Shown here: positions 60,826 to 64,000 of the stretch, piece by piece
Layout of the letters: each line of letters starts with the position of its first letter
How positions within the stretch are numbered: position 1 is the stretch's first letter
NCBI GenBank assembly: GCA_033344875.1
Contig: JAWPMO010000001.1
Location: 3,249,595-3,313,594 of the forward strand
Direction: 5' to 3'
Source: Ilumatobacteraceae bacterium
GTDB lineage: Bacteria; Actinomycetota; Acidimicrobiia; Acidimicrobiales; Ilumatobacteraceae
DNA: 64,000 bases
Made by a program: the position numbers and the translations under genes
The notes under the pieces: model-generated
Databases searched by the model: none
What the model was told of the DNA's origin: nothing
The model's input: only the letters and a program-made list of their open reading frames with translations

Positions 60826-60831
60826 AGTGTA
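60826..60831 (-). promoter_or_regulatory. -10 box of clpB (leaderless)
   Basis: TACACT on the minus strand, followed by 6 nt and ATG 60819. The -35 region falls at the edge of the HAIR-like element. Confidence 0.65.
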
Positions 60832-60846
60832 CGAGTCCCGACCGAT

Positions 60847-60867
60847 CTTGACACGTGACGACTCAAG
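60847..60867. promoter_or_regulatory. HAIR-like operator (HspR binding site) upstream of clpB
   Basis: CTTGACA-N7-ACTCAAG matches the HAIR consensus CTTGAGT-N7-ACTCAAG with a perfect right half and 5 of 7 bases in the left half, with the exact 7-nt spacing. HspR represses clpB and dnaK in Streptomyces and mycobacteria. The site overlaps the expected -35 of the clpB promoter, the right place for a repressor. Confidence 0.72.
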
Positions 60868-60921
60868 TTTTCTGACATCAGCGTTTCGGCGCGTTCGGCC
60901 TCAGCGGGTGCGGGACGGGCC

Positions 60922-60962
60922 GTGTCGCGGGTGTACGGCTGGGAATCTCAGGATCGCGACAC
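60922..60962 (-). repeat. Single 41-bp hairpin element after the acyl-CoA dehydrogenase gene
   Basis: GTGTCGCG and CGCGACAC arms with a 25-nt centre, exactly 41 bp, with CAGGAT before the right arm instead of CAGGTT. It lies 34 bp past the dehydrogenase stop and about 55 bp upstream of the clpB operator. Confidence 0.85.
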
Positions 60963-60995
60963 GGCCGGGGTGAGCGCGATGGCCGCGTCTGGGGG

Positions 60996-62774
60996 TCAGC
61001 GGGTGGCGAGTTGGGTGGCGTCGAGTTCGTAGAGGGCGTCGGCATCGGCGGTGATCGCGGGCAGCAGCCCGGCGACCGTCGGCAAGATCTGCTCGCCGAA
61101 GAAGCGTGCGCTCGCCCGTTTGGCCACCGCATCGGCGTCGTCACCGGCGCCGAGCACACCCTTGGCCAGCAGACCGGCGCACACCGTGGTGCCGAGCAGA
61201 CGCAGGTAGGGGCTCGAGCCTGCGAGCAGCGACCGGGGATCGCCGGGTGCGATGCGAACGAGGTGCTCGGTCGCCCGGCGGGCGTCGGCGACCGCGGTCC
61301 GCAGCCGCTCACCGAACGCACCCGTGTCGCCGGCGGCATCGAGTGCATCGGCCCGCGCGTCGAACTCGTCGAGCAGTTCGGTCACCACACCGCCCGACCG
61401 CATGCCGAGCTTGCGCCCGACCAGGTCGGCGGCCTGGATGCCGTTGGTGCCCTCGTAGATCGCCGCGATGCGCGCATCGCGGTAGTGCTGGGCGGCGCCG
61501 GTCTCCTCGACGTACCCCATGCCACCGTGGATCTGGAGGGCGAGCGACGTCATCTCGTTGCCGACGTCGGTGCACAGGCCCTTGCTGAGCGGGATCAACA
61601 GGTCGGCCAACTCCTGCCAGCTCCGCGCCTCGTCGACCTCGCCCGCCGCCCTGGCCGCGTCGGCCCGGTCGAGCGCGGCGGCATTCGTGTAGACCAGCGC
61701 CCGCATCCCGTCGATCCACGCGCGCTGCGTCATCAGCATGCGACGCACGTCGGGATGGTCGATGATCGGGCTCGACGCTCCGGCGGGGGCGCCGACCGCA
61801 CGGCCCTGTTCGCGGTCCTGCGCGTACTGGAGCGCCTGCTGGTACGCACGCTCGCTGATGCACAAACCTTCCAGCCCGACCGAGAGCCGGGCGCTGTTCA
61901 TCATCGTGAACATGTTGCGCATGCCCTCGTGCTCACCGCCGACGAGCCAGCCGATCGCGTCGTCGTAGGCCATCACGCACGTCGGCGAACCGTGGATGCC
62001 GAGCTTGTGCTCGATCGACACGCACGTGGCGGTGTTGCGGTCGCCGAGCGAGCCGTCCGCCTCGACCAGGTACTTCGGGACGACGAACATCGAGATGCCC
62101 TTGGTCCCCGGAGGCGAGCCGGGGGTGCGCGCCAGGACGAGGTGCACGATGTTCTCGGCGACGTCGTGCTCACCCCACGTGATGAAGATCTTCTGGCCGG
62201 TGATCGCCCACGAACCGTCGTCACGCGGCTGGGCCTTGGTCGCGACGGCGCCGACGTCGGACCCGGCTTGGGGCTCGGTGAGGTTCATCGTGCCGGTCCA
62301 CTCGCCGGTCAGCATCTTCGGCAGGTACATCGCCTTCTGCTCGTCGGAGCCGTGGGCGTGGATCGCCTCGATCGCGCCCTGCGTGAGCAGTGGGCACAGC
62401 GACAGCGCCATGTTCGCCGAGGTGAGCATCTCCTGGACGGCGATCGCCGTGATCCAGGGGAAGCCGGCGCCGCCGTAGTCGGGGTCGAACGGCATCGCCC
62501 CGAAGCCCGATTCGACCCACTTCGCGTACGCGGGTGTGAAGCTGTCGGGGAGCGTCACGGTGCCGTCGTCGTGCCACGTGGCGCCGACCGTGTCGCCGTC
62601 ACGGTTCGTCGGGGCGACGACCTCGGCCATCAGCCGGCCCACTTCGCCGAGCACGTCGTGGATCGTGTCGGGGTCGGCGTGACCGAACAGTTCGGTCGCC
62701 GCGATCTCATCGAGATCCGCGATGTGTTCCATCACGAATCGGATGTCGCGCAGTGGTGGTGTGTAGTCGCTCAC
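60996..62774 (-). CDS. Acyl-CoA dehydrogenase, DmdC-like large type
   Basis: The 592-residue flavoenzyme belongs to the long acyl-CoA dehydrogenases related to DmdC (methylthiopropanoyl-CoA dehydrogenase) and FadE5-type proteins. It has [21 protein letters not shown] at the N-terminus, [36 protein letters not shown]-like [13 protein letters not shown] and [23 protein letters not shown] with the flavin-binding end. The C-terminal 150 residues form the extra domain of this class. GTG 62774 is chosen because it gives the usual SDYTPP start and has GGAAG upstream; ATG 62792 is the alternative. It is divergent from an acyl-CoA synthetase gene, consistent with fatty-acid use. Confidence 0.9.
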   Translation of the reverse strand: MSDYTPPLRDIRFVMEHIADLDEIAATELFGHADPDTIHDVLGEVGRLMAEVVAPTNRDGDTVGATWHDDGTVTLPDSFTPAYAKWVESGFGAMPFDPDYGGAGFPWITAIAVQEMLTSANMALSLCPLLTQGAIEAIHAHGSDEQKAMYLPKMLTGEWTGTMNLTEPQAGSDVGAVATKAQPRDDGSWAITGQKIFITWGEHDVAENIVHLVLARTPGSPPGTKGISMFVVPKYLVEADGSLGDRNTATCVSIEHKLGIHGSPTCVMAYDDAIGWLVGGEHEGMRNMFTMMNSARLSVGLEGLCISERAYQQALQYAQDREQGRAVGAPAGASSPIIDHPDVRRMLMTQRAWIDGMRALVYTNAAALDRADAARAAGEVDEARSWQELADLLIPLSKGLCTDVGNEMTSLALQIHGGMGYVEETGAAQHYRDARIAAIYEGTNGIQAADLVGRKLGMRSGGVVTELLDEFDARADALDAAGDTGAFGERLRTAVADARRATEHLVRIAPGDPRSLLAGSSPYLRLLGTTVCAGLLAKGVLGAGDDADAVAKRASARFFGEQILPTVAGLLPAITADADALYELDATQLATR

Positions 62775-62842
62775 GCCGAAAGGCTTCCACATCGTGACCA
62801 CCGACCGAAACTCGGGTTTGATCCTGCGCGGGGACCCCCTGC

Positions 62843-62848
62843 TATGTT
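62843..62848 (+). promoter_or_regulatory. Possible -10 box of the acyl-CoA synthetase gene
   Basis: TATGTT, with TTGATC 19 bp upstream at 62818-62823. A leader of about 60 nt follows. Confidence 0.4.
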
Positions 62849-62912
62849 GCCCGCAACACGATCTGGTCTTGGGGAAGACACACAGGTCGTCGATGCATCG
62901 TAGGGGGATGAG

Positions 62913-64000
62913 ATGACGCTGACCGAGCAATCGCAGCCGACGGGATCGGGCACCACTGGCGTGACCACGGTCGCGTCGCTGGCCAGGGACTGGGCCCGAC
63001 GTGCCCCCGATCAGGTCGCCATGCGCGAGAAGGACTTCGGGATCTGGCGCGAGATCACGTGGGGCGCTCTGTGGGAGACGATCGAAGAGGTCGCGCACGG
63101 GCTGCTCGCCCTCGGGATCGAACCCGGCGACCGGGTCGCCATCCACTCGGAAGACCGGCCCGAGTGGGTGATCCTCGATCTCGCCACGGTCGCCGTCCGC
63201 GGCATCACGGTCGGCTTCTATCCCACCAACCCCGCCGCCGAGGTCAAGTACCTGCTCGACGACTGCGGTGCCGCCGTGCACTTCGCCGAAGACGAGGAAC
63301 AGTACGACAAGGTCGACGAGATCGATCCCGCCGAGCTGCCGGGGCTCCGAACGATCCTGTTCGTCGAACCCCGCGGCATGGTCGGCAAGGACGACGAGCG
63401 GCTGCTGTTCTGGGACAGTCTGATCGAACTGGGTCGCGAGCACCGGGCCGCGCACCCCACCGCCGTCGCCGACCGGATGGCTGCCGCCACCGACGACGAC
63501 GTGATGACGCTGGTGTACACGTCGGGCACGACCGGCCCGCCCAAGGGGGCGATGCTCACCAACAAGAACTCGGCATTCTGCATCGACAAGATCGTCAACG
63601 CCGACGAGCGTGTGCCGGGCGGTGCACCGACACCCAGCGACCAGATCGTCACCTACCTGCCGCTCTGTCACGTCGCCGAACGCATCTTCTCCACCTGGAC
63701 GATGGTCGGAGCCGGTCCGGTGCTCAACTTCGCCGAGTCGATCGAGACCGTCAACGAGAACCTGCGCGAGGTGCAGCCGACGATCTTCTTCGCCGTCCCA
63801 CGCATCTGGGAGAAGTTGCACGCGATGGCGCTCATCCGTGCGAACGACGCGACGTGGTTCAAGCGCAAGATGGTCGGGTTCGGGCTCAACCTGGCGTCAC
63901 GGATCGGCAAGATCAAGGTCGCGAACCAGGGTGAGCACACCGTGACGTCACGCTTGCTCGCCGCCGTCGGGTGGGTCCTCGTGTTCCGGCCCCTGCGCGA
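62913..64000 (+). CDS. Long-chain acyl-CoA synthetase, FadD15-like (partial, runs off the window)
   Basis: The frame is open from ATG 62913 to the window end, about 362 residues, so the 3' part is missing. AGGGGG lies before the ATG. Residues 20-60 have LARDWARRAPDQVAMREKD and GIWREITWG. The AMP-binding P-loop YTSGTTGPPKGAML lies near residue 200, and TYLPLCHVAERIFS plus FFAVPRIWEKLH follow, as in FadD15-type long-chain acyl-CoA synthetases. It activates fatty acids with ATP and CoA. It is divergent from the acyl-CoA dehydrogenase. Confidence 0.92.
   Translation, partial: MTLTEQSQPTGSGTTGVTTVASLARDWARRAPDQVAMREKDFGIWREITWGALWETIEEVAHGLLALGIEPGDRVAIHSEDRPEWVILDLATVAVRGITVGFYPTNPAAEVKYLLDDCGAAVHFAEDEEQYDKVDEIDPAELPGLRTILFVEPRGMVGKDDERLLFWDSLIELGREHRAAHPTAVADRMAAATDDDVMTLVYTSGTTGPPKGAMLTNKNSAFCIDKIVNADERVPGGAPTPSDQIVTYLPLCHVAERIFSTWTMVGAGPVLNFAESIETVNENLREVQPTIFFAVPRIWEKLHAMALIRANDATWFKRKMVGFGLNLASRIGKIKVANQGEHTVTSRLLAAVGWVLVFRPLR

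Overview
The window is a GC-rich actinobacterial chromosome segment that begins just beside the replication origin. The order yidC (3' tail only), jag, rsmG, parA, parB, cwlM, trxA, trxB, anti-sigma, sigM-like, kinase, DUF6049, CCA-adding enzyme is the origin-side block known from Mycobacterium and relatives. F420-type LLM oxidoreductase, mycothiol-type nitroreductase, MftD-like and DUF5318 genes also point to Actinobacteria. The overall style suggests Acidimicrobiia (Ilumatobacter-like); this is inference and no marker gene here proves it. dnaA/oriC should lie a few kb left of base 1.

1-6.4 kb is the segregation and wall block: jag, rsmG, a 1.45 kb gene-free centromere with seven parS palindromes, parAB, then convergent cwlM and trxA. 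6.7-15.3 kb holds trxB, a small membrane protein, an anti-sigma/ECF sigma pair translationally coupled to a transmembrane Ser/Thr kinase, DegV, a DUF6049 exported protein and a GNAT enzyme. 15.4-23.5 kb holds mostly single-gene units: CCA-adding enzyme, a PAS-PAS-GGDEF-EAL protein, small actinobacterial proteins, an MftD-like flavoenzyme and a DUF192 lipoprotein. Many of these have a TANNNT box 6-7 nt before the start codon, indicating leaderless mRNAs.

23.5-24.3 kb and 45.3-45.7 kb are tandem arrays of an exactly 41-bp hairpin element (GTGTCGCG-N25-CGCGACAC). Single copies lie at 53.2 and 60.9 kb. All nineteen copies point the same way and every locus sits just past the stop codon of a minus-strand gene. 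I know no family for this element, and it is the best candidate here for something undescribed.

24.3-34 kb holds a heterodimeric ABC exporter, a CbbX-type AAA ATPase, the rpsF-ssb-rpsR-rplI operon with a strong terminator, a coiled-coil basic protein, TesB, an LLM oxidoreductase and pyrE. 34-42 kb holds two parallel three-gene sets of prepilin-like proteins (V-, W- and X-like), separated by a LarA-type gene. The accessory domains are exchanged between W and X positions in the two sets, and no pilus motor gene is present.

42-64 kb holds an MMPL/RND transporter with a Thr-rich tail, a mycothiol-type nitroreductase, a DrrAB-like ABC transporter, a thioesterase, dnaB (detached from rplI and preceded by a run of DnaA-box-like sites), purB, purA, a divergent HisD-superfamily enzyme, a two-component system, clpB under a HAIR-like HspR operator, a DmdC-type acyl-CoA dehydrogenase and the start of an acyl-CoA synthetase that runs off the window. 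No tRNA, rRNA, insertion sequence, integrase or CRISPR-Cas gene was recognised.
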